Shown: positions 15,145-24,405, counted from the stretch's first letter. The stretch is 64,000 nucleotides of DNA from Ruminococcus sp. (GCA_017534835.1 JAFXVT010000011.1:62001-126000), one strand, 5' to 3'. Numbers and translations: made by a program. Notes: generated from the sequence alone by a model not told the origin.

Positions 15145-17790
15145 TTATGCTCCAAGCAGGTAAGCTTCAAGCCCCTGCAGGTCTGACTTCGTATATTCCT
15201 TGCCGCCGCCCGCTATGTGCTGACGCATAAGCACGAGGTCAAAAGTATCGAGCCTTCCGTCGCGGTCGACGTCCCAGCTGAAGCTGCGGAGCGTATATCC
15301 GTAGAACGCGAGCTCATTCATCGCACCGTCGCCCTTGACTATTTTCAGACAGTCAGTCGGCACGGAATCAGGCGTGAGCGTTACCGAGCGAGACATATAG
15401 CTGCCGAGGTCACTGCTCCACAGAAGCTTGTCCGTATGGGCGTCGTACACCTCTATCCCACCGGTACCAAACGTGTCGAACACCGCAAATCCGTTGAATA
15501 CGCACGGCTGGCCGAAGTATACATACGATGTGATACCGCCCTTATTCACAGCTGTTTCGGGAGATTTGAGTTTGCCGGTATCGCCGTAAACCGTTTCAGG
15601 CATAGTCTGCGGCTCGTCGAACATATTGTAGAACTGGAGAAGTGTCGCTTCCTCCGGAGCTTTGAGGAGGTCGGCAGAAATGCCTTCCATGTCGGGTTTG
15701 AGGTATATCCTCTCCGGACGCAGCATCTTATTCCTGCCGTTGACGATCGTCATCTTTCTTTCCGTGAAGATCAGGAACGAAGGCGTTTCTGTTACTTCAT
15801 ATGTGAATTTTCCGTCCTTGACCTCAAGCTCGGTCGTTCTGCCCTCAGCAATGCCGTATTCCGGGACAGTCTGGTAAACATGGCAGCCGTCGGCTTTCAT
15901 AGTCTCAGTAACTGTCTTGCCTGTGTCAGTCGGAGAATACACGCACATTATTTCTGCACTGATGTCCTCGACGTCTGACTTCCGGAAACCGATATGATAC
16001 GGATCGTCAAAGGTCACCTCGACGGTCTCGCCGTCGAATGTAGTGATTTCAAAGGGCTCGCGGTCAAAAAGGTGATGATGCATAAATGAGATATGTGTAC
16101 CTTTCAAGACGCTGTTGATACACGAAAGATAATACCACGCAAGCTTCTTGTCCCACTTGCCCTTCTGAGTGACGAGACCGGAATTGTAGTATACTCCTTC
16201 GCCCTCGTCGCGCAGCTGGAACTTCGTTATGCGGTCAGCACCGGCGGCATAAGCCGCAAAGTACGTCCTCGCAACTCTCTGAGCATATTTCAGCTGATAA
16301 TCCTCATTGTCGTGCATATCACCCTCAGCTTCCGCAAAATCGCTCATCGGCACCTCAAATTCTGAGATCCACAGCTCTGTACCGGGAGCATTTTTATCTA
16401 TCCAGCCGCGCAGCTCTGCAACTCTTTGCGCAAGGCTGCTCTCTTCGACGCAGTCGGTATCCGGTCCGAGGTGGACATTGATGACATCGACAGCAAACAA
16501 GCCGTCGCTGCGGTTGTAGTCGAACCACATCTTCATCATATCGAGGTACTGGATAACCGTCGAATAGCCGACAAGTCCGCCCATTGCGAGCTTCATATCG
16601 GGGTCAGCCATGTGAACTCCGGCATTCGGGATAGTTCCCTCGTGACCGTCATAGTCCGCGGAACACATCGCCGCAAGCTCATACGGCGAGAAATAGTTCG
16701 CCTTGCCAGCCCAGCTCTTGTTCGGCTCATTCGAGTTCTCGATAGTATTGAGCAGACCAAGTCCAGTCTTTACCTCCTGAGCTCCGCTGATACTGATAGT
16801 CTTCGCGTCAACATTTTTGTTGCTCCCGTAGCGTGCCGCTACCTGATAGAGCGCCTGAGCGTGTACCGCATAGCTTGCCGGGTCGAGCGTATCAGCTCCG
16901 GCAGGGACAGGGATCTCCGGTGCTTCTTCTCCGCCGGAAACTACTGTGCTCCCGCCCTGAAAGCACGGAACGACATCTATCCCCTGCCCTTGAAGAGCAG
17001 AATAGTAGCTGTCCATATCCCCCCACGTCCCCTGCGTGAACTTCACCTTGCCGTCATCGTCGAGGAGCCAGCTGAAATTGTGGTATTCGCGGACATTGCC
17101 GCCAGCCATTATCGCAGTTATCGGGTCGTCGATGAAGGCGTTGAAGCCGAAAGCCTGACCGATGTCAGTCCAGCGATTTTTTATCTCCTTCGGCTTCGGA
17201 GCAGTTTTTTTCTTCTGAGCCGCCGTAAGCTCCGACTCCTTGTATCCGTACAGAGCTATCTCGGCAACGCCGGTATCGCCCTTTCCTGTGCGGAAGAAGA
17301 GATAGCGCGAAGCCTCCGGCTTTTCAATTCTGACAGTCCGCCACGAATTGTAGTAGTTCATCTCTACCTCTGCGACCTGCTTGCGGTCGAACGGCTCGCC
17401 AACGGAGACTGTCCACGTCGGAGCACCGTTCGTATCGAGGAAGTCTATGTCGGTTATGACATAGTTCGCGCCGAGGTCGATATAGAACATCGCGTCTCCG
17501 TAATCCGCCTGCCAGTTCGGAGTCCAGTTGTGCCGGTCGATAGCCTTCATCACGTCTGTATCCACCTTCGCACCGGGAGCTGCCGGGAGCTTGTCCTGAT
17601 CGTCGAAGAGAGTCATACAGTTATAGAGGTAGGTGCCGGCGCTGAGATGAACGAAATTTTCGTCATATATCGTGAAAGCCGAGACGTCGATGAGCTCCGG
17701 CTGCTTGTCTACCGCGTCCGCCGTGAAAGGCACGGACGCTGCAAAAACCGCGCAGGCAAGCGCAGCAGAAGCTGCCCTGAGAATATTCAT
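15145..17790 (-). CDS. Secreted dockerin-bearing glycoside hydrolase-like protein
   Basis: 881 residues. Signal peptide (1-26), an F5/8-type-C or CBM-like beta domain (about 35-185, ending in VAEIALYGYKE), then a TIM-barrel-like region (about 200-600). SNEP with E355 and WISEFE with E477 fit the acid/base and nucleophile positions of clan GH-A. A second beta domain follows, then a C-terminal dockerin whose first calcium loop is intact (DVDRDGRLDTFD) but whose second keeps only the helix (DLQGLEAYLLG). It probably attacks plant polysaccharide from a scaffold; the GH family is uncertain (GH5/39/51-like). It lies 19 bp downstream of the LuxR-type regulator, suggesting linked expression. Confidence 0.82.
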   Translation of the reverse strand: MNILRAASAALACAVFAASVPFTADAVDKQPELIDVSAFTIYDENFVHLSAGTYLYNCMTLFDDQDKLPAAPGAKVDTDVMKAIDRHNWTPNWQADYGDAMFYIDLGANYVITDIDFLDTNGAPTWTVSVGEPFDRKQVAEVEMNYYNSWRTVRIEKPEASRYLFFRTGKGDTGVAEIALYGYKESELTAAQKKKTAPKPKEIKNRWTDIGQAFGFNAFIDDPITAIMAGGNVREYHNFSWLLDDDGKVKFTQGTWGDMDSYYSALQGQGIDVVPCFQGGSTVVSGGEEAPEIPVPAGADTLDPASYAVHAQALYQVAARYGSNKNVDAKTISISGAQEVKTGLGLLNTIENSNEPNKSWAGKANYFSPYELAAMCSADYDGHEGTIPNAGVHMADPDMKLAMGGLVGYSTVIQYLDMMKMWFDYNRSDGLFAVDVINVHLGPDTDCVEESSLAQRVAELRGWIDKNAPGTELWISEFEVPMSDFAEAEGDMHDNEDYQLKYAQRVARTYFAAYAAGADRITKFQLRDEGEGVYYNSGLVTQKGKWDKKLAWYYLSCINSVLKGTHISFMHHHLFDREPFEITTFDGETVEVTFDDPYHIGFRKSDVEDISAEIMCVYSPTDTGKTVTETMKADGCHVYQTVPEYGIAEGRTTELEVKDGKFTYEVTETPSFLIFTERKMTIVNGRNKMLRPERIYLKPDMEGISADLLKAPEEATLLQFYNMFDEPQTMPETVYGDTGKLKSPETAVNKGGITSYVYFGQPCVFNGFAVFDTFGTGGIEVYDAHTDKLLWSSDLGSYMSRSVTLTPDSVPTDCLKIVKGDGAMNELAFYGYTLRSFSWDVDRDGRLDTFDLVLMRQHIAGGGKEYTKSDLQGLEAYLLGA

Positions 17791-17809
17791 ATTGTCACTT
17801 CCTTATGTA

Positions 17810-18436
17810 TCAGACGATATTGTTTTTTATAGCGAATACCGCAAGCTGTGTGCGGTCCTTCAGGCGAAGCTTTTCGAGAAGCCGCGATATGCCGTTGCGC
17901 ACAGTTCCCTCCGCGAGGTAGAGCTTTCCTGCGATCTCCTTGTTGTCGCAGCCCTCGCAGATAAGGCGGATGTAGTCTATCTCGCGCTCAGTGAGGTCGA
18001 AATTCTTCGGGTCCTGCTGAACGGAGGCGCTGCTCTTTATGGACCGGAAAATGTTGTCGCAGAACACATTTATACCGCCTGCCACAGCCTTTATCGAGTT
18101 GATTATCTGCTCGTTGTCCATTTCCTTGAGAATGTAGCCGTCAGCGCCGCTCGCCATAGCCTTTTCCACCGTTTCCTTGTCATCGAACGTGGTCAGCACG
18201 AGCACCTTCACATTGCTGAGCTTCTCCTTGATCTGACGAGTGCCGTAGCCGCCGTCGAATTCGGGCATACGCATATCCATAAGCACGACGTCCGGCTGTA
18301 GTCGGACTGCCATTTCGTAAGCCTCCCTGCCGTTGCCAGCCTCGCCCACTACTTTTATGGACTCGTCCTGTGCAAGCACGGCTCTCAGACCTGCACGGAG
18401 TATCTGCACATCGTCAGCCAGTAATACTTTTATCAT
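17810..18436 (-). CDS. NarL/LuxR-family response regulator
   Basis: 208 residues: receiver domain with acidic D8/D9, phospho-acceptor D54 (VVLMDMRMP) and a conserved Lys in YILKEM, then a LuxR helix-turn-helix (LTEREIDYIRLICEG, about 146-160, and KEIAGKLYLAEGTVRN). I prefer the ATG at 18436 (MIKVLLADD) to a GTG nine bases upstream. It overlaps the kinase gene by 23 bp and directly precedes the dockerin glycosidase gene, so carbohydrate-linked regulation is plausible. Confidence 0.93.
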   Translation of the reverse strand: MIKVLLADDVQILRAGLRAVLAQDESIKVVGEAGNGREAYEMAVRLQPDVVLMDMRMPEFDGGYGTRQIKEKLSNVKVLVLTTFDDKETVEKAMASGADGYILKEMDNEQIINSIKAVAGGINVFCDNIFRSIKSSASVQQDPKNFDLTEREIDYIRLICEGCDNKEIAGKLYLAEGTVRNGISRLLEKLRLKDRTQLAVFAIKNNIV

Positions 18437-20045
18437 CTCTATCACCCTTTTCCTTTGGAATCTTTATTACAGTCGAAAAGCCCTCGCCCTCGACAGATGA
18501 GAACTTCACCGTACCTCCGAGAGCCTCTGTGCGCTCGCGGATACCGCGAAGACCGTTGTTTTCACTTATCGCAGCACAGCCCCTGCCGTTGTCGAAGATG
18601 TAAAGCTCGAGCTGCTCCGGACGGAATTTCACGATAATGTCTATCCTGTCCGCTCCCGAATAGCGCATAGCATTCGTGATGGTCTCACGTGTATTGTCAT
18701 AGACAGTCTGTATGCAGAAGGCAAAGCTGCTGTCCTCCTCGCCCTGAGTGCAGACATCGATGTCGACGCCGCGCACGGCAGATGTAACGGTATTTATCGC
18801 CCTTGTGACCGAGGTCATGAACTCGTCCTCGCGAAGATTGTTTATCGAGCAGCGAAGCTGAGTAACACCGCTTCTTGACAAGCCGTCTATCTCGCTGAGG
18901 TAACCCTTTGTCTCATCGGGAACATCCTTCCCTGCGAGCTGTGAGCTGATTATCCTCGAAAGCGAGCTTATCATCGTGAAGGTGTGTCCGGCAGAATCGT
19001 GTATCTCCTGTGCGATTCGGTTGCGCTCCTGCTCAAGGGAGAGTTTTTTCTCAGCCGCAAGGAGCTCGTAATACTCCGAAACATTGTTGACGATGATTAT
19101 ACGCGCGATGCGTTCGCCCTTTTTGTTGGTGCAGTAATTCTGCCTGATGTTGAAATACGCGCCCTCATACGATATTTCGCAGGAGCTCGCTTCCTTGTCG
19201 GGAGCAGTACCCGTTTTCTCCTTCACAAGGGAGATGAGCTCATCGAGCGTTGTCCCGATACCGGCAGAAAACAGGGTCTCAGCGTACTTGTTGCGGTAGG
19301 TCATCACCTCGTCCGCATCGAATACGAGCACGGCACTGTCAATGCTGTCTATCGTGTCATTGATAGCGATACGGTTGATATTCAGGAGACCGTAGCGGCT
19401 TATCGCAATGAGTATCATAACTACAGAAAATGCGAAAAACAGCGGAGTGAGCTCTATCTTTGAGGTTATTATCTTCGTCACTGTGAGCGTGTTGATGCAC
19501 AGCGGAACTGCTATCGCAAGCGCAAGCAGTACAGACTGGCTCGTCATACGTCTGCTGCTCTGGGAATGCTTGACGAAGATTAGGCATATCCCGGCGAGGA
19601 TCAGAACATAATAGAGCACCTGAAACAGATAGAAGAGCCGTCCGCACTCGACGTTCCTGTGCTCAAAAACAGCGTAGTACAGCTTGTGGACGGGATTCGT
19701 TATAACGCACATAAATGCTATGACCGAAACTGCCGGGAGCAGCATACTCGGTCTTCTCAGATACTTCCGGTAGTCGGAATACTCCGCCGCGAACATCAGC
19801 CAGAACGGAGCAAATGTACTTATCCCGACATTCCCGACGACGTAGCTTATCCAGAACTGCCGCGTATCCACGGAGAAAAGTATCATCAGCTGAGAAATGA
19901 GCCATATCATAACTGCCGCCTGACACATTATAAATAGCCGCGTAAGGCGGTTGTTGTTGCCGCGGATCAGCACCCATGTAACGGTCGCGGTCATACCTCC
20001 GAGACCGATAAGAAGCAGTATTGCCGATATAATAGTTATCGTCAT
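18414..20045 (-). CDS. Seven-span sensor histidine kinase (HisKA_3 type)
   Basis: 543 residues. The N-terminal 220 residues hold about seven membrane spans (the 7TM sensor region of histidine kinases), then a PAS-like segment (about 228-320), a short coiled coil and the HisKA_3 box QERNRIAQEIHDSAGHTF with the phospho-His in EIHDS, and an HATPase domain with DNGRGC and GLRGIRER. Relatives pair with NarL/LuxR regulators, as here. The signal is unknown; the seven-span domain suggests a membrane-partitioning or small ligand. Confidence 0.92.
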   Translation of the reverse strand: MTITIISAILLLIGLGGMTATVTWVLIRGNNNRLTRLFIMCQAAVMIWLISQLMILFSVDTRQFWISYVVGNVGISTFAPFWLMFAAEYSDYRKYLRRPSMLLPAVSVIAFMCVITNPVHKLYYAVFEHRNVECGRLFYLFQVLYYVLILAGICLIFVKHSQSSRRMTSQSVLLALAIAVPLCINTLTVTKIITSKIELTPLFFAFSVVMILIAISRYGLLNINRIAINDTIDSIDSAVLVFDADEVMTYRNKYAETLFSAGIGTTLDELISLVKEKTGTAPDKEASSCEISYEGAYFNIRQNYCTNKKGERIARIIIVNNVSEYYELLAAEKKLSLEQERNRIAQEIHDSAGHTFTMISSLSRIISSQLAGKDVPDETKGYLSEIDGLSRSGVTQLRCSINNLREDEFMTSVTRAINTVTSAVRGVDIDVCTQGEEDSSFAFCIQTVYDNTRETITNAMRYSGADRIDIIVKFRPEQLELYIFDNGRGCAAISENNGLRGIRERTEALGGTVKFSSVEGEGFSTVIKIPKEKGDRDDKSITG

Positions 20046-20065
20046 ATTACACCTCCCATATGGTA

Positions 20066-20116
20066 ATTATATCATATTATGTCTGGAATAGCAAGGGTAC
20101 GCGGCGATATACTTCC
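20066..20116 (-). promoter_or_regulatory. Proximal promoter of the kinase-regulator-glycosidase cluster
   Basis: TTGCTA (20094-20089), 17 bp, TATAAT (20071-20066) on the reverse strand, with the repeated upstream element at 20116-20087 (GGAAGT, TATATCG, CCGCG, CCCTTGCTATT). Confidence 0.75.
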
Positions 20117-20160
20117 GTTCCGGAGAACTCAGCCGCGTCACAGGCTGCGGCGACACGCCG

Positions 20161-20210
20161 CTTATATCATAAATAATACAGAATAGCAAGGGAGCGCGGT
20201 GAATTACTTC
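20161..20210 (-). promoter_or_regulatory. Distal promoter-like copy upstream of the kinase
   Basis: A second arrangement, TTGCTA (20189-20184), 17 bp, TATAAG (20166-20161), again preceded by the same element (20210-20182). Its 95-bp offset from the proximal copy suggests local duplication or two insertions. The segment 20095-20160 between them is GC-rich with a CGGCG inverted pair. Confidence 0.55.
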
Positions 20211-20279
20211 TTTAACATAAGTCCGCCGCTTTCTATATATCTTTCTTTAACGCTTTCTTTTAAATGTATATCTGTCAGT

Positions 20280-20361
20280 CCTGACAGTACATGTTCACTC
20301 AAGCCTGATAGTACGGTTCATTCAAACCTGACAGTACAGCTTATTCACCGCTGACAGTTCC
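20280..20361. repeat. Short tandem repeat, 23-24 bp period
   Basis: Three and a half units starting CCTGACAGTAC at 20280, 20304 (CCTGATAGTAC), 20327 and 20351 (CTGACAGTTCC), with variable middles and a TTCACTCAA-like tail. It lies in the 366-bp gene-free gap between the ABC fusion terminator and the kinase promoters. Function unknown: binding-site array or spacer repeat. Confidence 0.65.
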
Positions 20362-20367
20362 TTCACA

Positions 20368-20406
20368 GTAAAAGAAAAGGCGCACAGTCTGAGCTGTACG
20401 CCTTAA
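20368..20406 (-). terminator. Terminator of the ABC fusion gene
   Basis: On the reverse strand AAGGCG..ACAG pairs with CTGT..CGCCTT and runs into TTTTCTTTT. Confidence 0.75.
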
Positions 20407-20411
20407 AGCTT

Positions 20412-23400
20412 TTATTCTGTTCTGAGTGCTACGACAGGGTCTTTCTTTGCAGCGCTCTTTGAAGGGATTATACCCGATATGAGCGTGAGAAGCACACTTA
20501 TCGCAATGAGTATGACTGCTGCCGGGATAGGAAGCACTGATTTGAGGTTCGTGATACCCGTGAGTGCCTTTATCACGGCATTTATCGGGAACGTCATCAG
20601 CCACGATACGATAACACCGATAAGTCCCGATGTGAAGCCGATAAGCATCGTCTCCGCATTGAACATATTGCTTACGTTGCGCTTTGAAGCACCGATAGCA
20701 CGGAGGATACCGATCTCCTTTGTACGCTCCTGTACCGATATGAGCGTGATAACGCCTATCATTATAGATGAAACTATGAGCGAGATGCTGACGAATGCGA
20801 TGAGCACGTAGGTGATAGCGTTGATGATAGTTGTGATACTGCTCATCATAAGACCGATATAGTCGGTGTACTTTATCTGCGCGAGCTCGTCCTTGCCCTC
20901 GTTGTAGTCCTTGATAGTGTCCTCGATAGCGTCCTTCTTCTCGAACGACTTAGAGTAGAGGCTTACCGTCGAAGGCTCAGCAAGGTCGATATAGCCCATT
21001 TTGCGGAGGTTGTCTTCGTAGGTGGAATTCGAGAACTCAACTATCTCGTCATAGAAATACGCTGCATCCGAAGCCTTCATATCCTTCATCATCGTATCGA
21101 GAGCTGCTGTCATCTGCTCAGGTGTGAGAGTTCCGATCTGACCCATTACCTGCTGTGCGTACTGAGCCTTTACCTGCTCCTGAACGCCCTGAGTATAGGC
21201 AGCTGTGAGGTCTTCATCGCTCATCTGCGCAAGGTAGCCGCGTATCTCGTCCTCGCCGATGCCCATCTGCTGTGTTAGCATCTGAATGAGACCGTTCTCC
21301 ATATCCTCGCGCTTGACGTCCTTCATAGCCTCTTCTGTCATCTTCGCGAGCTCCTCGGGCTTGGGAGTGCTCATAAGCTGAACGTAGAGAGCAGCCTTAT
21401 CTGTATCGCCCTTGCCGTCAACATAGGTGCGGAAGAGCTCCTGCTTTTCCTCGTCCGTGATAGTTCCGGCAGCCGGCTTGAAGGGCAGACCGGTCACAAC
21501 GTCCTTTTCGGGAGCATCGAGCTGAGCCTTGATAACATCAGCCTCGCGTGAATTCTCGATGATATAGCGTGTAAGGTCGCCTGTATAAGCGATAGCACCT
21601 GTGAGCATCGCTGTCTTTGAGTCCTTGTTGGGACGGATGATACCACTCACCTTTACGTCGATACCGTTGTCATAAAGGTAAGTGAGACCTGCCTCAGTAT
21701 CGCGGAGGTCGGAATAGGTGTTGGTGCTCTTGTCGTACTTGAAGCAGTCAGAGTTGAGCACGACGCGGTACGACCTGTTGCAGATGTCCTCATAGCTCCA
21801 CGACTGCTGCTTGAAGTCTATCTTTGTGGTGCCGTCCATAGCAGCCTTCATTATCTGGTCTATCTCTTCCCTTGTCTCAAGACCGAGAGCGTAGAGCGCA
21901 ACGTCATTGAGCTCGTTGTTGGAATCGAGGACGAGCACTACTTCGTCGTAGCTGTTCGGCCATGAGCCGTAAACAACATCGTACTGCTTCTCAAGGAGCG
22001 GGCTTACCTTCTTGCCGTCATCGCCTGCAAGCATTTCCTGCCACAGCTTCATCTGCATTCCGCCGCCCATCATTCCGCCCATCATAGAGCTTCCGCTCAT
22101 GCTGGACATCGCAGACATATCGATGTTCATGCTCTCAGCCATGAGCTCTGTCATAAGCTGCTGAGCGTCTGATATGATGATGTCGCCGTCAACATTCTTG
22201 GTGTAAACGAGCATATCGTAATCGTATGCGTACTGAACGCCATTGAGAGCATCATGGAGCTTTGACTCCGTGTCAGCGTCCTGCTCCTCGATATAAGCCT
22301 TGAAGGAGCGGAGGTCGTTCTCGGAATTCTCCTTGTCGTTGAATGCATTCACTATCTCATAAACGGCTGAGCGCTTGTAGACAGCGTCCTTGTCGTGTTC
22401 GATCTCGCCGCTGCCGAGCTTCATAAAGGTCTCCATTATGGCGGAGAGGTCAGTGTTTGTCTTCTCTATCACAAGAGGATACGAGGAAAGTGTCTCCTCC
22501 TGAATGTCGTCGATATAGTTCTGGAAGCCCTGCGAGACGGCGTAGATGAGCGCGATACCGATGATACCGATGCTTCCTGCGAATGAAGTGAGCATCGTGC
22601 GTCCCTTCTTGGTGAAGAGGTTCTTCATAGAGAGTCCGAGCGAGGTCATAAACGACATCGAAGGCTTCTTCTTTTTCACGCCTGCTTCCTCGTCCTGAAG
22701 GGTCTTGTCGCGGACCTCCTCCATCTGTATCTCCTTCTCGGTGAGAGGAGCGGAGTCCTCCTGGATAACGCCGTCGAGCATACGCACGATACGTGTGGAA
22801 TAGTTCTCGGCTATCTCGGGGTTGTGAGTTACCATAATGACAAGGCGGTCCTTGGATATATCCTTGAGAATATCCATTACCTGCTCGCTCGTCTTTGTGT
22901 CAAGAGCGCCGGTCGGCTCGTCAGCGAGGATGATATCGGGGTCATTTACGATAGCACGCGCGATAGCGACACGCTGCATCTGACCGCCGGACATCTCGGA
23001 CGGCTTCTTGTTGAACTGAGTGCCGAGTCCGACCTGCTCGAGAGCCTTCTTCGCACGCTCGATACGCTCATTCTTCGATACACCTGAGAGCGTGAGCGCG
23101 AGCTCTACATTGCGCAGAACTGTCTGGTGGGGTATGAGGTTATAGCTCTGGAACACAAAACCGATAGAATGGTTGCGGTAAGCGTCCCAGTCGCGGTCCT
23201 TGTACTCCTTTGTTGAGCGTCCGTTGATGATAAGGTCGCCCTCGGTGTACTTGTCGAGTCCGCCGATGATATTGAGCATTGTCGTCTTTCCGCAGCCTGA
23301 CGGACCGAGGATAGACACGAATTCCGACTGTCTGAACTTGAGGTCGATGCCTTTGAGAGCGTGAACAGTGTTCTCGCCGGCAAGGTAATCCTTCTTGATA

Positions 23401-23417
23401 CCTTTGAGTTCGAGCAT
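20412..23417 (-). CDS. ABC transporter with fused ATPase and FtsX permease (MacB-like)
   Basis: 1001 residues. Residues 1-225 form the nucleotide-binding domain with Walker A GPSGCGKTT (38-46), signature MSGGQMQR and Walker B IILADEPTGALD; a charged linker follows, then one span near 275-295, a very large outer domain of about 540 residues, and three C-terminal spans (about 865-985) ending close to PVVALRTE, the standard FtsX-family tail. MacB is about 650 residues, so the outer domain is unusually large. It is monocistronic. A role in peptide or lipoprotein export or envelope defence is likely but the substrate is unknown. Confidence 0.9.
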   Translation of the reverse strand: MLELKGIKKDYLAGENTVHALKGIDLKFRQSEFVSILGPSGCGKTTMLNIIGGLDKYTEGDLIINGRSTKEYKDRDWDAYRNHSIGFVFQSYNLIPHQTVLRNVELALTLSGVSKNERIERAKKALEQVGLGTQFNKKPSEMSGGQMQRVAIARAIVNDPDIILADEPTGALDTKTSEQVMDILKDISKDRLVIMVTHNPEIAENYSTRIVRMLDGVIQEDSAPLTEKEIQMEEVRDKTLQDEEAGVKKKKPSMSFMTSLGLSMKNLFTKKGRTMLTSFAGSIGIIGIALIYAVSQGFQNYIDDIQEETLSSYPLVIEKTNTDLSAIMETFMKLGSGEIEHDKDAVYKRSAVYEIVNAFNDKENSENDLRSFKAYIEEQDADTESKLHDALNGVQYAYDYDMLVYTKNVDGDIIISDAQQLMTELMAESMNIDMSAMSSMSGSSMMGGMMGGGMQMKLWQEMLAGDDGKKVSPLLEKQYDVVYGSWPNSYDEVVLVLDSNNELNDVALYALGLETREEIDQIMKAAMDGTTKIDFKQQSWSYEDICNRSYRVVLNSDCFKYDKSTNTYSDLRDTEAGLTYLYDNGIDVKVSGIIRPNKDSKTAMLTGAIAYTGDLTRYIIENSREADVIKAQLDAPEKDVVTGLPFKPAAGTITDEEKQELFRTYVDGKGDTDKAALYVQLMSTPKPEELAKMTEEAMKDVKREDMENGLIQMLTQQMGIGEDEIRGYLAQMSDEDLTAAYTQGVQEQVKAQYAQQVMGQIGTLTPEQMTAALDTMMKDMKASDAAYFYDEIVEFSNSTYEDNLRKMGYIDLAEPSTVSLYSKSFEKKDAIEDTIKDYNEGKDELAQIKYTDYIGLMMSSITTIINAITYVLIAFVSISLIVSSIMIGVITLISVQERTKEIGILRAIGASKRNVSNMFNAETMLIGFTSGLIGVIVSWLMTFPINAVIKALTGITNLKSVLPIPAAVILIAISVLLTLISGIIPSKSAAKKDPVVALRTE

Positions 23418-23439
23418 ATATCTGCCTCCTATATTAGTT

Positions 23440-23480
23440 TACCCTTGCATTATATTCCGCTAACCTCAAATCTACCTCAA
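23440..23480 (-). promoter_or_regulatory. Candidate activated promoter of the ABC fusion gene
   Basis: On the reverse strand TTGAGGTAGAT is followed directly by TTGAGGTTAG (23480-23461), an 11-bp-period direct repeat, then a TATAAT box about 9 bp further. No normal -35 is present at 17 bp, so a response regulator bound to the repeat may activate it. Confidence 0.45.
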
Positions 23481-23487
23481 CAAAGTG

Positions 23488-23516
23488 TTTACATTAAAAA
23501 TAGTTTGTGTTATAAT
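23488..23516 (+). promoter_or_regulatory. Promoter of the SpoU methyltransferase gene
   Basis: TTTACA (23488-23493), 17 bp, TATAAT (23511-23516). Confidence 0.7.
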
Positions 23517-23546
23517 TGGAGCTATACTACTTATGAAGGTGATAAT

Positions 23547-24362
23547 ATGCCGGTCATGACCGAATTTGACGATATAAACCTCCCGGAGCTCGCAGTCTAC
23601 CGGAAGCAGCACGAGACACAGCTTTTCCACTGGTTCGAGCCGGAGCCGGGCGTATTTCTTGCCGAGAGCCCTAAGGTCATCGAGCGCGCGCTGCGTGCCG
23701 GATACGAGCCTATATCCGTACTGTGCTGCCGCGGAGATATAGAAGGCGAAGCTGCCGGAGTTATCTCAATGGCGGATGTACCCGTGTTCACATCCGACAG
23801 CGATACGATAACTGAGCTGACGGGCTTCCGGCTTATACGCGGAGCCATATGTGCGATGCGGCGGAAAAAAATGCCGGCTCCGGAAGAGCTGTGCCGCGGA
23901 CTCAGACGCATAGCCGTTCTTGAGGGCGTGGTGAATCCGGCGAATGTGGGAGCCATATTCCGCTCGGCAGCTGCTCTAGGTATAGAAGCCGTACTGCTTA
24001 CCGCCACCTGCACTGACCCGCTCTACAGGCGAGCCTCGCGCGTAAGTATGGGAACAGTTTTTCAGGTACCGTGGACGTATCTACCCGGAGCCGTGACTGA
24101 TATGGAGCTCCTTCGCAGACTCGGATTCAGAACGGCAGCAATGGCTCTCGTCGATGACAGTGTGGACATCGACGATGAAAAGCTCAACTCCGAGGAGCGG
24201 CTCGCACTGATACTCGGCGCGGAGGGCGACGGTCTCTCACCGGAAACTGTCTCCGCTTCCGATCACAAGGTCTGCATACCGATGTCGAATGAGGTAGATT
24301 CGCTGAATGTAGCAGCCGCATCAGCCGTCGCGTTCTGGCAGATATGCCGCGGAATGCGATAG
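23547..24362 (+). CDS. SpoU/TrmH-family RNA 2'-O-methyltransferase
   Basis: 271 residues. The C-terminal half is a SPOUT knot fold: motif 1 LEGVVNPANVGAIFRSAAALG split at about residues 132-152, motif 2 LILGAEGDGLSPETV and motif 3 CIPMSNEVDSLNVAAASAV. An N-terminal extension of about 100 residues resembles the substrate-binding domain of TrmH/RlmB relatives. It adds a methyl group to a ribose 2'-OH of tRNA or rRNA; the target cannot be assigned. The start at 23547 follows GAAGGTGATA; an upstream in-frame Met at 23361 would lie inside the divergent ABC gene. Confidence 0.92.
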   Translation: MPVMTEFDDINLPELAVYRKQHETQLFHWFEPEPGVFLAESPKVIERALRAGYEPISVLCCRGDIEGEAAGVISMADVPVFTSDSDTITELTGFRLIRGAICAMRRKKMPAPEELCRGLRRIAVLEGVVNPANVGAIFRSAAALGIEAVLLTATCTDPLYRRASRVSMGTVFQVPWTYLPGAVTDMELLRRLGFRTAAMALVDDSVDIDDEKLNSEERLALILGAEGDGLSPETVSASDHKVCIPMSNEVDSLNVAAASAVAFWQICRGMR

Positions 24363-24376
24363 AAGAAAATTTGTTC

Positions 24377-24405
24377 TTGCTATTTTCGCTGATATGTGTT
24401 ATAAT
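24377..24405 (+). promoter_or_regulatory. Promoter of uvrB-uvrA
   Basis: TTGCTA (24377-24382), 17 bp, TATAAT (24400-24405). No LexA/DinR box of the CGAACNNNNGTTCG type was seen around it. Confidence 0.7.

Noticed and set aside
16426..17832. 468-residue forward frame opposite the dockerin glycosidase
   Set aside because: Its Arg/Val/His-rich composition is that of an antisense frame; the reverse strand encodes a signal peptide, a hydrolase and a dockerin.
20280..20361. CRISPR array
   Set aside because: Units are only 23-24 bp with no separate spacers, and no cas gene is near; it is a plain tandem repeat.
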